Shown here in pieces: positions 34,890 through 47,293 of a stretch of DNA of 64,000 nucleotides; the stretch's first letter is position 1; each line of letters begins with the position of its first letter. Location: contig MU277719.1 of assembly GCA_022385805.1 (NCBI GenBank), positions 1-64,000 on the forward strand, read 5' to 3'. Below the pieces are notes generated by a model, which was not told the DNA's origin, ran no database searches, and saw nothing but the letters and a program-made list of their open reading frames with translations. Origin of the DNA: Pilatotrama ljubarskyi. Its lineage: Eukaryota; Basidiomycota; Agaricomycetes; Polyporales; Polyporaceae. The position numbers were made by a program, and so were the translations under genes.

Positions 34890-35572
34890 GGGTCGTTCCG
34901 TGCAATGTGTTGAGAGTAAGCAGACCACCTAGGAGTCCCACGCAAACCTTCAGGTGAGCTTATGTCCAGGACGCAAGCGAATGGGTGACCGCAAGATGAC
35001 CGGGGAAGCAGGAGGCAAGACGCCAGAAGCGCAGCTCAGCCACAACGCTCGGAGGCGCTCAAGGACATATAGGCGCCCACGCGCCAGACTACTAACCACT
35101 GGCACTCGGACTATAACTGCGAATTAGTTCTTGACCCAGTCCGACTCATGGTCCCGGAGTGTACTAGTGAGTAGGTTTGTTACCATTCGTGAACTACTCT
35201 CTGTTCTGATCCCCTACGGTTGGAACAAGAAAGAACCCATATCTCAGATTTTGCAGACATCAATGCAACATACGATACAGCACACGCTCGAGACCGGCAC
35301 AGTACCAATATTACTGTTCCTTCCCAGTCAGGGCGGGCAGCAGCCGTGGCTTGGGGCCCGGCTACCACTGGGAACGAAACTGATGGTCCTCTATGATGAC
35401 GTTCGAACTCGACGCGCACGCGCCCGCGGGCTCGAGAACTTCCAGGTGGACCGCGGTGAACAGTGAACCTAGTGTCCGGCCGAGGGTTCCGGCAGTTTCA
35501 GCTCAACCTATTCCGGTCGCCGTATGGATGATAGAAGTACCGTAAGTACCAGGACGCGTCTGGACTGGCAAC
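34890..35572. other. Intergenic stretch
   Basis: 5' flank of the VPS9 gene and 3' flank of the next BTB copy. A plus-strand open frame at 35131-35466 has no ATG-based start and no recognisable domain. Confidence 0.4.
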
Positions 35573-37191
35573 TTAGGCACTCGCCTTCTTCACGGCAATA
35601 TCCACTGCCTGCGCATATTGCTCTATAATAGCAAACGCCCAAGCAACTCTCTCAGCTGCATTACATTTCTCGGTGTTGGTGCAAGGTACAGTATCGGCGG
35701 CGGCAGCGCAAACGAAAGCTCTCCCGACCTCCGTATGTGATGCGATAGCGGATCCGTCGCTTTTCGCTCCGAGCGCAGCGACGAAGGGTGTTAATGTGGG
35801 CACAAGCCATTGCGGGGGTACGGCCGTGGTGAACGTGGAGGGATACCTCGCTGAGCAGCCGCTGTGCGACCCAGACGTTTCCAGCAGTCCACGATCGTCC
35901 GCATCTGACCGCTGGCACCGAAGTTTGCTGGCAATGCGGAGCTGATGCGGGCCCGTAGCAGCCTTGATGCGATCCTCCACAAAGAGCAGGAGACGACGAT
36001 ACGGAGCGTTTGCAATGGACTCCATGTCGGTGTGATACTTGTCACGGATAGAAGGAATGTCATAGCGGCTGACGAGCTCATCCGCACAAGCACGCGCTTC
36101 CTTCACCCAGCCATACTGTGCAGCTGTGAGATAGGACCGTAGGGGATCGGCTTCTAGGACTGATGGCCAGGTGTCGCGGATAATCTGCTCAACCTTCTTC
36201 ATACCGTACTTGCGAGCGGCGGAAAGAACATCGAGCAACGTATCCAGATTCTCCGTTGAGTGGTGGGCGGTGGGATAACACATCTGGAGCAAGGCATCGA
36301 CCACGACGCTGTCCTCGGACATGAGGTGCACCGGAAGATGCTCCCGCGAGGTCTCTATATCGTCTGAATCTTGGAGTAGTGTGCGCGGGAGCATCAGGGG
36401 CGAGGCAAGAGTGAGGATGGCGCGCGAGACTTGGAAGTTCACCCCAGGATCAGGTCGCTGTGTGTGCCAGAAGAGTCAAAAGCAGGGTCGACGCGAGTGA
36501 TCGGTGGCCTGCTGGTTCTTGCGCTGTTCAGGGCTGCACAGAAGGGGCCAATTCCGTCGAAGTCGACAGTGACGCCTCGATCAAGTTTGCTCCGCCTGGT
36601 CGTCTTGCGAGTGCGATGGAGCTTCAGGAGGCGGTAGTATGCACCCGCGGGGATCTCGTCCAGCTCCACGCAAGCGCTCTCGATGACGCGGTTGGCGATC
36701 ACGGCCTCCTTCGCTGCCACCTTTGCCTCCTCTTCCATCCCGAACAAGCATGCGATGGCGAAAACCCGGGGAGGGTCGTCTTTGACAAGTGATGGGAAAG
36801 CACGCCTCATGGAGGCGATCACCGCGGAGGCTTCGTACTTCATCGCTGCCGCGAGCACCTTGCGGATGAGAGGGAAACACCGCTCCTCAGGATCTGTAAG
36901 TGGATAGAGCACCCGGAAGAACACGTCCAAGGTCTCGCTGTCCTCGAGCAGATCGACCACCGGGCGTTGAGGGTCAGTGCCCGGTGGTTGCGGGAACGTC
37001 AACATGGCGGCAAACACGGGCGATGCGAGGGAGAGTATGAGGCGGTGGACATGGAAGTCCACGTTGTCGCTGGTACGAACGATGAGATCCGCATCGTCTC
37101 TGTTAAAGGGATCTGAGGCGATGCGGAACTTGGGTTCCTGAGCAGCTTGGTCCGCCTCGGTGCTAGCCTGCTGTTGCTCCGTAGTGGGCAT
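35573..37191 (-). pseudogene. Double BTB/POZ protein with a frameshift between modules
   Basis: The ATG at 37191-37189 opens MPTTEQQQAS. The first module is complete: DDADLIVRTSDNVDFHVHRL, SLASPVFAAMLTFPQPPG, TLDVFFRVLYPLTDP and AAAMKYEASAVIASMRRAF, followed by IPAGAYYRLLKLHRTRK. The second module starts GTHSDLILG and then stops (TGA at 36441-36439). The neighbouring frame resumes at once with VNFQVSRAILTLASP, so about 13-14 nt that should encode the loop between the strand and VNF are missing. The rest is intact: VVDALLQMCYPTAHHSTENL, LSAARKYGMKKVEQIIRDTW and the C-terminal domain ending KKASA with TAA at 35575-35573. No splice sites fit to bypass the break. A small deletion in an otherwise healthy gene. 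Confidence 0.7.
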
Positions 37192-38957
37192 GGTTGGCAA
37201 TCTATACTAAAGAGTCTGTCACCCAACTATGCAGCCTCAAGCTCGCGTGTAACATACAGCACGATTGATCCTCAATTGGACACCAAGCCCGCCAGCGTGT
37301 TGGATAGTGCTGTAAGACAGTCAGTCATGCCGTATCTGGATCAGGTATACATGTCTAGCGCACGACACGTACATTGTAGTTTCGACAGACTCTGTGATCG
37401 TACCAGTGATCGACTCGGGCGAGGATTCGATACAAGTCGACTTGAACCTTCTTGGTGCGTTTGGAGAACGACCGCAGCACAGAGGCTGGTTGCAGCGCAC
37501 GGCTCGCGCGTGTTGGCCTCGTGACATTGGCAGGCCTGATACAGCTCAGCGTGGAAGAGCCCATCTGCGCCGTACTCAGCCTTCGTCTTCTTCGGGCCAT
37601 TTGCGCAGAGGAATCTGAGAAGAGGCGGCTATCGCGTATTCATGCATCCATATTGATGGCAAGTTCGATATCTATCCCCGTGGGGCATTCCAGATATATC
37701 CAGCGTTGGGAGGCTTGCCGCTTACTGCAATACTCACGTGTGGGTTGCTATAGGTTTAGTGCAAGGGCTCCTCATGCAATTGGCACGAGTGGCGTACGAT
37801 GGGACCCAGCTCCTCACAAATACTCCGAGGGTGGGTCTGGACGAGGCAAAACCAACGAAAGAGCTCCGCGACGAGGGAATTATGTGCGATTGCGCGTACG
37901 AGGGAGCAAAGGCCACTCAGGCCAAGCCTGGAGGTCGCCAAACAATTTAAAGTCGACGCTGGTGAACTGCAGGAGCTCGGTGATATCCGAAGTCATAACC
38001 CCTCCCTCGAGCACAACGGAACGTCTGCCTGTAGGGGAGACAAGCCCCACCCATATGTTGCAGCGTTGCAGAGCCGACCTTTGAGCATTCCGAATGCTAC
38101 TTGGTGATCACAGGTCGACTTACGCGTGTCCGTTACAGCGCGTTCGGTAGAGTATATACACCCAAAAGTACATCTATGAAACAAGGAAACGGGAGACCTA
38201 GACAGATACACGCGGCGTGCACGGGAAGAGGGAAGGTCTGTCACAACACGACTACGAATTCAGTTGCGCTATACGGTACTCGTAAGTAGGCGGAGAGAGA
38301 TGCTGCTGCTCGGGAGTCGGGACACCAAACCTACTACGCCCAAGAGAAGCCGGAAGTCAAGAACGAAGACGCACCACAGAGAGAGGAGGATGGGGATGAG
38401 GAGGGATGAGGGGATGGGGCGGGGACGGGGAAGAGTATACACGACACGGAGCATCGCCGAACCAAACCAGACAACAGGAGAGGAAGGGAACAGATGGAGC
38501 GCGCACGTGTGGGAGACGGTGAGGGGAGACGGTCCAAGAAAACAACAGGATGCGATGCGTCTGTAGCGAGGATACACGTGTGAGATGTGACGCCGCGGCG
38601 TCGGTTGCGAGTGAGTGCATGATATGTGAAGGGGAAAGGGACGGGGTGATGATGGACAACGCGCCGCTCGCGGTGCAATGGGATGCGGGGCGGCGGGATT
38701 ATGTGCAAGAACACAGGAACAAGTAAGCGTAGAAGCAGATATGCTGCGGAGAGACGAGAGAGACCGGGGCCATAAACGGCTGCCATACGCATATTCGAAT
38801 AAGTACTTGAGGGTGCCGGACGTCATGAGAGATGGAGATGAGACAATGGCGATGAGGGGGTGGGAGCGGAGCAAGGCATATGCGATGCGTGATGGTAGCC
38901 GTGTATGAGGCAAGGGGTAGGGGAAAGGGTGGGGAGCAGATCGGAGGGGGCTAGCGG
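37192..38957. other. Long intergenic stretch, purine-rich second half
   Basis: No gene supported. Between about 38330 and 38950 the plus strand is strongly G- and A-rich (GAGGATGGGGATGAGGAGGG and similar), which is the 3' flank of the Reg1-like gene on the other strand. This skew makes long spurious open frames on the minus strand (38269-38985). The first half, 37200-38250, holds only short frames. Confidence 0.4.
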
Positions 38958-41900
38958 TTACGTCTGCGCCGAGTTGGTGTTCCATATTGAGCCAAGGAAG
39001 CCACGCGCGGATTGCACAATCTCGGCGGCGCGGTTTACCAACGTCCCGGCGTGCTCTTGCATGCCGTCTAGCGAAACCCGCTGTGCGCGCGACGGATGCC
39101 TAGATGCGTTTGGGCCAGTAGCATCCGGGGACTTGGGCGACTCCGCAGACGGCGACTCGAGTCGAGCAGAAGCTTCTGTGGCGACAGAAAGCGACTTCGC
39201 AGTGTTCGCCGAACTCGATGCTCCCGGCGCCGGCGGCTCGTGAGATGCAGAGACTGGAGACGAAACGGGCTCGGCCTTCTGCGCAGGCGGGACTTGCATC
39301 CGGAAAGCCGCAACAGGCGAGTTGGCTGGAGTAGGCTGCCTAGATCTCCGCTGCTCCTCCTCTTCCTCCGCAATGGGCGAAGGAATGGTCACAGCGACAA
39401 ACGGGACTTTCGAGGCTGATGCATCGGGAGCAGCGTTGCTGCGCTCGTACGCTTCCCTCGCCTGCGCGTGCGCCTGCTGCTGGACCTGACTCGGGCCGAC
39501 CGTAGACACGCTCGCCGTCTCCGTCGACGAACCCGAGACGGAAGACGGCGGCGATGGTATCCGCATCGGCTTCTCTGGGATGTCCGACAAGACCGGCGAG
39601 TACGACTGGTACACATGCTCGCCCGCATCGCTCCCGCGCGACGGCGAACTCACCGTACTCGGCGGGCTCAAGCTGTTGGCTAACCGCCTGCCCGTGCGTT
39701 CCCGGCCGCGCTCCTCCTCGCCGATCCTTCTGCTCCTATGCTCCCGGTCGCGGTCGCGGGACCGGCCGCCGACGTAGACAGCACTACCGATGCCGATCGC
39801 GCTCCCAGTGGGGGATATGCTGCCCATAGGCGAGCTCGTCCCGCGGCTCCTGCTGCGGCTGCCTGAGCGCTCGCGGTCCGAGTAGGACGACGTGCGCGTC
39901 GAAGAGCGACCGCGCGAGCCGGAGCCACTGCGCGAGTCGGTCGAGTGGGAGTAGGACGACGAGCCGGTCGTCGTGCTGCCGCTCACGCTGGGAGAGTGCG
40001 GAGCGCGGCCGCGCGAAGGGGCGCCGTCGGAGGGGGAGAGGAGTGCTGGGTCGCATGAAGCAGAGCCCGGCGTGGAGGATGTCATAGAGTGGGGGCTGGA
40101 TATCGACGAGACGATGTGGGAATGCGCAGGGCTGACACGGGGGACGGGCACAGCGGGGGTGGAAGGTAACGAGGCGATAGGAGGGGAGGCGCCCTCGTCT
40201 TCTGGTATCCGGTAAACCGCAGCCGAACGCGCCGGACTGCTCTCGCGAGAGCGCTCCTGCCGCTCCTCGACCGCGCCGATCGCCTCGTTTACGACCACAA
40301 CGGGCATGTCGCCGTCGCCAGACGGTGCGACCTGGTGCCAGGTGCCGCTGCTACTCCGCCCCATCGCGACGGACGCGGCGCTGCCTTCTGCGTAGCGTGT
40401 AATCTTGTTCCCACGCTCGTCGTCATCCCGGAACTCGGTCCGACTGCGTCTCCGCGATATGTGCGGCCGGTGGCTGAAGTCCTCGCCGAGGTCGGGACCA
40501 CCGAAGTAGTCGTACGCGTCATCGAGGGGCGCGTTCGCGATGTCGTCGATCTGCATGGGCGAGTCGACCATCGCATGGGTGTCATATAGGTTGCCCGAGT
40601 TCGAGCGTTGGACTGATGGCATCCCAGGGGAGTGATCAGACGGCATACCGACGCTTGGTATACGAGGGGACGAGCCGGGAGCCGGTGAACGTGGAAGAGG
40701 GGAACGAGGGTAGGGAGTAGAGTGGCCCGCGGTGCCGACGCTGAAGTAAGACTCGCGGTGGTGGTATACGTCCTCGTTGCTGCCAAAGTTGGGAGTGCCT
40801 GGGAGGCTGTAGCTCGCTGGAGGCACATAGACGAGGTCGACCTCCTTCGGCGACTCCGAACTGTGGCCTTCGGTCACTGTGCATAGCTCGTTGCCCCCGG
40901 CCCCGCTCTTCAATATTGTTGGCGGAATAGGAGCGATGGTGACATGTTCCCGGTCTGTGGACGGACGCCTGACCATGGGAGGACGCGGCCGCGCGGGTGC
41001 GGTGGTATCGGCGCTGAACGCTGAAGCGAAGGGCGAGCTTCGCGAAGACGAGGACGAACGGGACCGGCTTGAGGAGGTACGCATCTCGAGCACGTCGTCA
41101 TCGTCATCATCAGAATCAGAGCCAGTCCCGTAATAGGATACAGGTTCCTCGTATTCCCCGTCGTACGCTAGTTCAGAGTCGTATCTGAAGATAGCATCGT
41201 GAGAATCGGCCGCAATCACACACTGCTTAGAGCTGTGCCACTCACCCATCATCGTAAGCATCAAAGACACGACCATCGCGTGTAGGGCCCGTGGTGGACC
41301 GCTTGAGCTTGGGCTTCTCAATCGCGATACACTGCTCGACGAACGTGTTGAAGCTGATGTGCTTCTTCTTGCCACCGGAGACGTGAGAGCCGTCCGCGCC
41401 GGTACTCGAACTGCCGCTCAAGTCCTGATCGCTCCCGGTAGAGCCCGACGCCTCGCTCCCAGTTGTCGGTTGCGAGACCGGTGGCGCTGAACCGTCCTCC
41501 GCGATGATTCGCGGGGGTGAGTTCTTGCGAAAGGGCCGGCCGCGAAGGCTGAGGTGGGTATCGCTCTTGGTATGCATGAGTGGCGGGCGGGTAGGAGTCG
41601 AACTCTCATCATCCCGCTCGTCGGAGTCTTCATCGCTATCGGGCTGATGGAAGAAGGGACTCGCGGGTAGCGAGAGCAATTGGCTGATACTACGACGTTT
41701 GAGGATCGGCTTCTTGGGCGGAGGGCCGGACGCCTGGGTGTTGCTGCGTGGATCGCCGTTAGTCTGGAAAGGACCTGGCACTGCGTCCGTGCTGGTCTTT
41801 CGGCTGAGTTTCGACGTTTTCCGCGTCGAGTAGTCTGTCCAATCGTGACCGACATGCAGAGGGCCGTAAAGCCAGGTCACGTCGGAATCCTTGAGCCTGC

Positions 41901-42321
41901 GAAGACGACGTTAGAGACACGCAGGGACAACGCGGTAATCCGAGCTCCTAAGCACGAGGAGTGCTATCTCGTCCATCCCCACCCCTCATGTTTGGGAGCG
42001 CGATACGAGAGATGAAGGGTGGAATGGATATAAAACACACCAGTTAAGGGTCTCGGGACTGATTGTCCTCAGCTTGTTTCTCTGCTTCCACCAAGTCCGC
42101 CAACTCGCGTTCTCGAGACGCATGCCGTTCGCGATTGCGTTCTTCTGACGAGTCATGCTGCGCCATGACCGCCAGACATCCTCCTCCTTCCAGTTGTGAG
42201 AAAGATAGTCGACCTGGCCCTCGGGGAGAGTGACGAAGGAAGAGTCGTCAGGCGCAGCATTGTGAGTGACGGAGACCAACAAGACGGGCAGATAGCTCGT
42301 CAATGTGGCAGGGATGGGCAT
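38958..42321 (-). CDS. Reg1-like regulatory subunit of protein phosphatase 1 (DUF1752)
   Basis: Large, mostly disordered protein related to yeast Reg1, which targets PP1 (Glc7) to the Snf1 kinase for glucose repression. Three exons: from ATG 42321-42319 (MPIPATLTSYLPVLLVSVTH) to a donor in ETLNW, then 41902 to about 41248, then to TAA at 38960-38958. The signature DUF1752 motif is NASWRTWWKQRNKLRTISPE, continuing over the first intron into LKDSDVTWLYGPLHVGHDW. KKPILKRRSISQLL and a PP1-docking-like RVxF segment, KKKHISFNTFVEQCIAIEKP, follow, then YDSELAYDGEYEEPVSYYG with an acidic run. The rest, about 700 residues, is Ser/Arg/Pro-rich and includes an SRSGSGSRGRSSTRTSSYS stretch. It ends with a helix-forming RAAEIVQSARGFLGSIWNTN. 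About 1,080 residues. No lesion. Confidence 0.82.
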
Positions 42322-44678
42322 TGTCGCTGTAGTCGCCACGAAGGGCAGAGCGAGAGAGCTCTGAGACAGGGTCTGTGAGGAACTGGAAGAAGCTGGAGAA
42401 GAGAACTGGTTGGGTCCAACGGGGTGTCGGGAGCGAGGATCCGAGAGACTAAAGAAGCAAGGCGGCCTGGTGACCAGCTGGAGGTGATGGGAGAGCGTCG
42501 TCGACAGAGCACTGGGCCTGCGGACGATACTGGGTGGTACGTGGACGACGGTGGGGGCGGGGAGGGCGATTAGGAGAGGGACGCCATGGACGGCGGAGGA
42601 AGGGAGTGAGAACGAAGAGCGACGGAGCGAGGACGGTGGAGAATCCGTTGGCGGTGATGTGGGCGTCTGCGTCGAAAAGCCCGCTCTCTCCCGAGTCCCA
42701 ATCCGGCCACGTGCCTGTTCTGCGCATGGCCCCGCCTGTATGTTTCTCCCCGCCCGCCCGGCCACCTGCCGCCCCCGCCGATTTTCCTGCCATCGATGCC
42801 CCGACGACTCATCGTTCTCGCCGCCGCATCGATGGCCCTCTGCATGCTCGTCGCTCTGTCAGCGTTCCTGCGCCGTTTTCTGCGTCGGTCTGCTCGACAG
42901 GGATGCGCCGTCTCGCATCCGGAGCCCGCGCCCGCCCGGGGTCCCCGCACGGTCCGGACGGACCTCTGGATCATCCGAGGAGTGTCCATCACACCCTCGC
43001 TGCGTTCCCACAGCTTTCCCTGCGCGACCTCAGCCTCCTCGGCGCCCACACGAAATGCGCTCGCCCCCTCTCCCCGCCCTCGTCCCGGTGCCAGTGGAGT
43101 TGCGTATGTTCTTGGGCTGCCCCACTCGCCACCGTAGCCACCTATCGCCGTTCCGGCTGCCCTCGACCTCGCTAGTGCACCTCCCTTATCCTCCCCATTC
43201 TCGCGTTTCCTCGACGTGCAGGCGTCATCCGTGGCGCGCGGCGCTCCTCCGGACCCCCGCATTGCGGACGCCGCGCGATGTCGTAAATCAACAAGGGCGG
43301 TGTGCGTGGACGCGGGGCGTGATATGCTCATGATCACCTCCGCCCACACCGTGGCAGCCGCCTTGCCTCTCCAGCAGAGGCCCCCGTTTCGTGTTCTCAT
43401 GTCCGACCTCCAGCGCTGCTGCGCCGGCCGTCAGTTGACCTCGGCCGTTGTGCTACCGCCTCAATTAGCCCTGTTGCCCTGTGCACCGACGTCTTCCCTG
43501 CCAGAGCAACGAAGGCCAAGGTCCGAGCGAGCTTCCTTCCGTCGACCCTGCCGCGGCAGCTCTGCGGTCACCACGCTTGTGTTTCCTTGTTTGAGCTCGT
43601 ACTCCTTGTGACCTCCTCTGCGCTCTCTATCCGCGAAACGACTCTTCTTCTTCTCAGCAATGCACACGTTCATTTGTTATGCAACATGATCGTGAGTCGA
43701 CCGCGACGAGTCTGGCCTCCAAGCTCCAAGACCCGCATTAATATTGCCGCTCTCCGTACGTATGGCTGTATGTCAGCATCCGCCTCGGCTGCGGTGAGAC
43801 AAGATGACCCCGTACTGCAGACAGTGCAGTGCCGCAGCACGCAGGCATCCAGTTCTCCGAAGCCGTCCAAGTTCCGTAACTGCCTTTCATAACGTGTCGC
43901 ATCCTGTTTCTCCGAGCGTCCTCAGATGACAACCTGAATGCTCCGCTTCATCGCAGACGCAGGCGATCGTCCTCTTCCACTTTTCATTTTTTAGTCTTCT
44001 TTCCACCCAAACCTATCAGGGCGTGACAAGTGCTACGATGGCCACTCGATTCGCTCACGGTCTTAACTGGTCTCGGCGAGCGACAGGAGCGTCGGCGAGT
44101 TGCCGAAAGCGGCACTGATGCGCCCCTACCCTTGTCCCTTATCACATGCGAAATCTTCTCTCCCGATCTGCACTATGGATCTCGATCACCCTTCCTCGAC
44201 GACCGAATGATGAATCACATTTTTCTCGGGCCTGAGTCCCATCTCGATTCCGACGAGCCCGCCTTCCCCGGCCCGGACTCACTCAACTCGCGCGCCCTCT
44301 TGGCCCAGAGTTCTTGCTCTGAGTCTGTTGTCTGGTTGCGCGAGCGGCCGCGGAGACGTCTGACGGTACAGTCAAGACAAATTCGGGCCAGCCCTTGGAG
44401 ACGCGTCCTCCATCAGCCTGAAGATGGATCCCGACTGTTCATACAGGCTTGGGACTGGACATCGGCCAGGGCCACGTCCTCCCGCCTGGGTCTAATCATC
44501 TCATCATGAATGAGTCTGGGTGACAGCAGCTGTGGTGGCGTCGCGCCACAACCATAGGCAATCCCGATTGTGCGCACGCAGATAGGATTGGCCCAGATAC
44601 GAGCATCGCTGGTGGAGCTGGACGTTGAAGGAGGGTTCATTTTGCCGACGTGATGGCAATGGTAGTGGTTGTCAGCGT
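42322..44678. other. Long intergenic stretch with pyrimidine-rich promoter region
   Basis: Divergent upstream region of the Reg1-like gene. The plus strand from about 42700 to 43650 is C- and T-rich, giving overlapping long open frames on both strands (for example 42551-43333 and 42570-43400), none with a recognisable domain; I treat them as compositional. A minus-strand frame with an ATG at 44640 (MNPPSTSSSTSDARIWANPI, 75 codons) ends just before the tRNA and might be a small gene, but nothing else supports it. Confidence 0.4.
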
Positions 44679-44750
44679 GGCCGCCTGGCGAAATGGCATC
44701 GCGTCTGACTACGAATCAGGAGATTGCAGGTTCGACCCCTGCGGTGGTCA
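44679..44750 (+). tRNA. tRNA-Arg(ACG)
   Basis: 72 nt beginning GGCCGCCTGGCGAAATGGCA. The anticodon loop CTACGAA gives ACG between paired stems TCTGA and TCAGG, the T-arm is GCAGGTTCGACCCCTGC, and the acceptor GGCCGCC pairs with GGTGGTC (two G-U pairs). Discriminator A. No intron. A T5 run at 44776-44780 may terminate transcription. An identical copy lies at 48310-48381 on the other strand. Confidence 0.95.
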
Positions 44751-47293
44751 ATAGGAGGTTGGCCGAAACGTGTCCTTTTTGGCGTTCTACTCTATCGGTG
44801 TCGTTGCGCTGCTGCCAGTGCGGCTGCCGAGGGGACCGTCCGTTTTCTCAGCGGCTCTCAGGGCCGCGGCGGCGACGCTCGAGTCGAAATATCATACTGT
44901 ACAGCTGTGTGTTCCTGGTGCGTTCTATAGCCCAGATACTCGCGCATGCATACTGTACCACTTCAGGATGAAAAATGTACGCTTTCACGACCGGTGTTGT
45001 CAAACTCAGATTGCAGCTCCAGATCTTTTGGAGAGCATGGCGGAGTCGGAGTACTACTAGTACCTATCCTGGTACATACATCTCTATGAACGAAGCCACC
45101 GTAAATCCCAGACGCCTCACTGGCAGATTATAGTCAGTGAGCCGTGCTAATGCTTCGAGCGTGAGCTTCAGCCCAAATAGAGGGTGGCTGGTGGTCCCGG
45201 TCTGCCGACGGCTCGTGACAAGAAATGATTGAGCGGCGAGGCTGGGCCAAGCGCTTCGCGTATTCGTAGGTCGTCCTCCCAGGGTCCTCCGACTCCCGAT
45301 CACTTCGCGACGACTCGAACGCGTGAGTCGTGCTCGATCGTCCATCTTGTGCTTTAATCAAATTGTCGAGGTTTACTCCTCCGCGCTTCGAGCTCGTTCC
45401 TCGTACGCTGGTTTTCTGGTTCTAGGACGATGCGTCGGTCCCTGCCAACGCGTATCCCTTCGGTTTACCTGCGTATTAGTAAGCTCTCACCGCACGGCAA
45501 GTTCGAACGAGTGGCAACCTGAAAGGGCGTACGGCGAGTATATCTGGTCGAGCATGCAGTCTAATCGACCGCGCGCGATTCCTGCTGCACTTTTCATTGC
45601 GGCTCGAGCTTGCACCTTGGATCTCCATTCCTGCTGGTAGTAAATGCTCGCGTTGCAATCCTAAAACTAAGCCATCGTGGTCACTTTGGTGGGTCATTCG
45701 AGCATCGTCCTGGAGTCTTTCTTTTACTGGGCGATGATAATCCCGAGACCGGGACGTTCCTGTGGTGTGCAGAAATACTCGTCGTCCGTCCATGCATGAC
45801 ATCGAAGTTGGCCATCTGCAGGATGGAGAGGGTGCGTTCCTTCTCATTTCCTGCGGCTGCAAAGCCATCGGCCGTGTCATCGTGACGATCCGGTCTCATC
45901 CCAGGTATCCCCATCTTGGGCGCAATAACTATGCCATGTCGTGTCAAGGATAGGGTCCATGACGGCCGCACACAGGCTGCGGCCCGGGCAGCCCCACTTC
46001 TGCGCCGACACGACCTCAGGTCCAGGACGCCATAGCGCAGGTGTATTTCCGTCCCTTTGTATCGAGCAGTAGGTCTCACGCCTAGCCCCGTACTTTTCCT
46101 TGCATCTTGTTCTGACTATCAGCCTACGCAGCGCTTGCGAAAAAGCAGACTTGCCTAAGGAAATATTGAAGGGATCGTGACTGTGACCTGAGTGTCACGA
46201 TCGCATTCAAGTACAAAGTCCTCAAGATCGTTGCGAGGCCCCCGTCGGAAGACGATAGCGAGACAATGATCACTGTGGAAGTGTGTTTCATGAGTATCAT
46301 TGCTGCAAGAGCATGTCTAACTGGTCCTGACCCACCGTACGGTAGTGCACGCGACAGGCTGAGAACGAGAGGGTGCGGACAAGTACCGACTACCCACGTT
46401 ATAGTCTGTCGCGGGCTTTGTTCCTCATTAGTACTGACGCGTACGTCAGGCGTACTGCTCCCCTGCGACGTAGAGACGAGATAAAAGGGTGTGCGGTCAT
46501 CACAGACGGGCAACGGACAATGCACGGGGGAGAGCCGATCCCCACATCCGCATAGCGCCCTGATCCTCATGTCCCGCAACTTCCAGGGTGCTGCGCCTGA
46601 GAATGGCAATATGGGCGTTCGAGGTGAGCTGCTTACTCCTTTCGCGAGCCCGAAGACTTCCCAGCAAGGCCCCGTTGGACGGACTGCAGCAAGTCGCATA
46701 AGCGGGACTTGACTCCGAAAAGTGCGACCCCCCCGGACCCGAAGTCCCCCACACTACTCCGCTAGCGTGCCTTCAACGGACGTGTGGTGTTCACGCGCTT
46801 CCACCATCCGAGCGAACGCGGCAAGCCTCCCAAGACGTCAAGACTGCGAGTGTGCAAGTTGAAGCAGGAAGTGTGACTCGTCGAGCGAACCGACCCGGAC
46901 GCTCGTGAGCGTCGGGGAGAACCTGTAGACGAACCCGTTTCGTCCGTCTTACGCAACACCGACGGAGCGCGTACGCTTCGTACTGCCTCGTTCGGCGTCC
47001 TCAATCATCCTCTATCGGCATCATGCGTCGCGCCCCTTCTCGCGCAAAAATTTCCTGCCCTCCGCCCGAGCCACGTTCACGACGAACGCGAGCTCTTCGC
47101 TCCCCCTCGCCTGTTCCACTATATAGCCAAGCAACCCAGGCCTCCTGCACGCCCTTCACTCTCGCCAAGCACGCTTCCTTCTCGCACAGGCTTGTCCGTA
47201 TCTTCGCAATCGCGCATTCCCTTCGACGGCCGTTCCCCTCCTTCGCCCCTCCGTTCCGCCCGTTGTTCACTTCCCTCTATAAACCGACGAGAG
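44751..47293. other. Long gene-poor stretch
   Basis: I found no exon that survives comparison with neighbouring frames. Minus-strand frames at 45681-46079 and 46124-46699 have no recognisable domain or splice context. Two TACTGTAC motifs lie at 44895 and 44950. The last 250 nt are C- and T-rich with a TATA-like CTCTATAAACC at about 47275, fitting the promoter of the small gene that follows. Confidence 0.35.

Noticed and set aside
37321..37600. Possible ribosomal protein eL43 start (KRTKKV) on the minus strand
   Set aside because: Only six residues match; the expected continuation and zinc-finger region are absent.
38269..38985. 238-codon minus-strand open frame
   Set aside because: Falls in the purine/pyrimidine-skewed 3' flank of the Reg1-like gene, with Ser/Pro/Leu bias only.
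42551..43400. Overlapping open frames of 260-276 codons on both strands
   Set aside because: Both arise from a C/T-rich promoter stretch; neither shows a domain, and they contradict each other.
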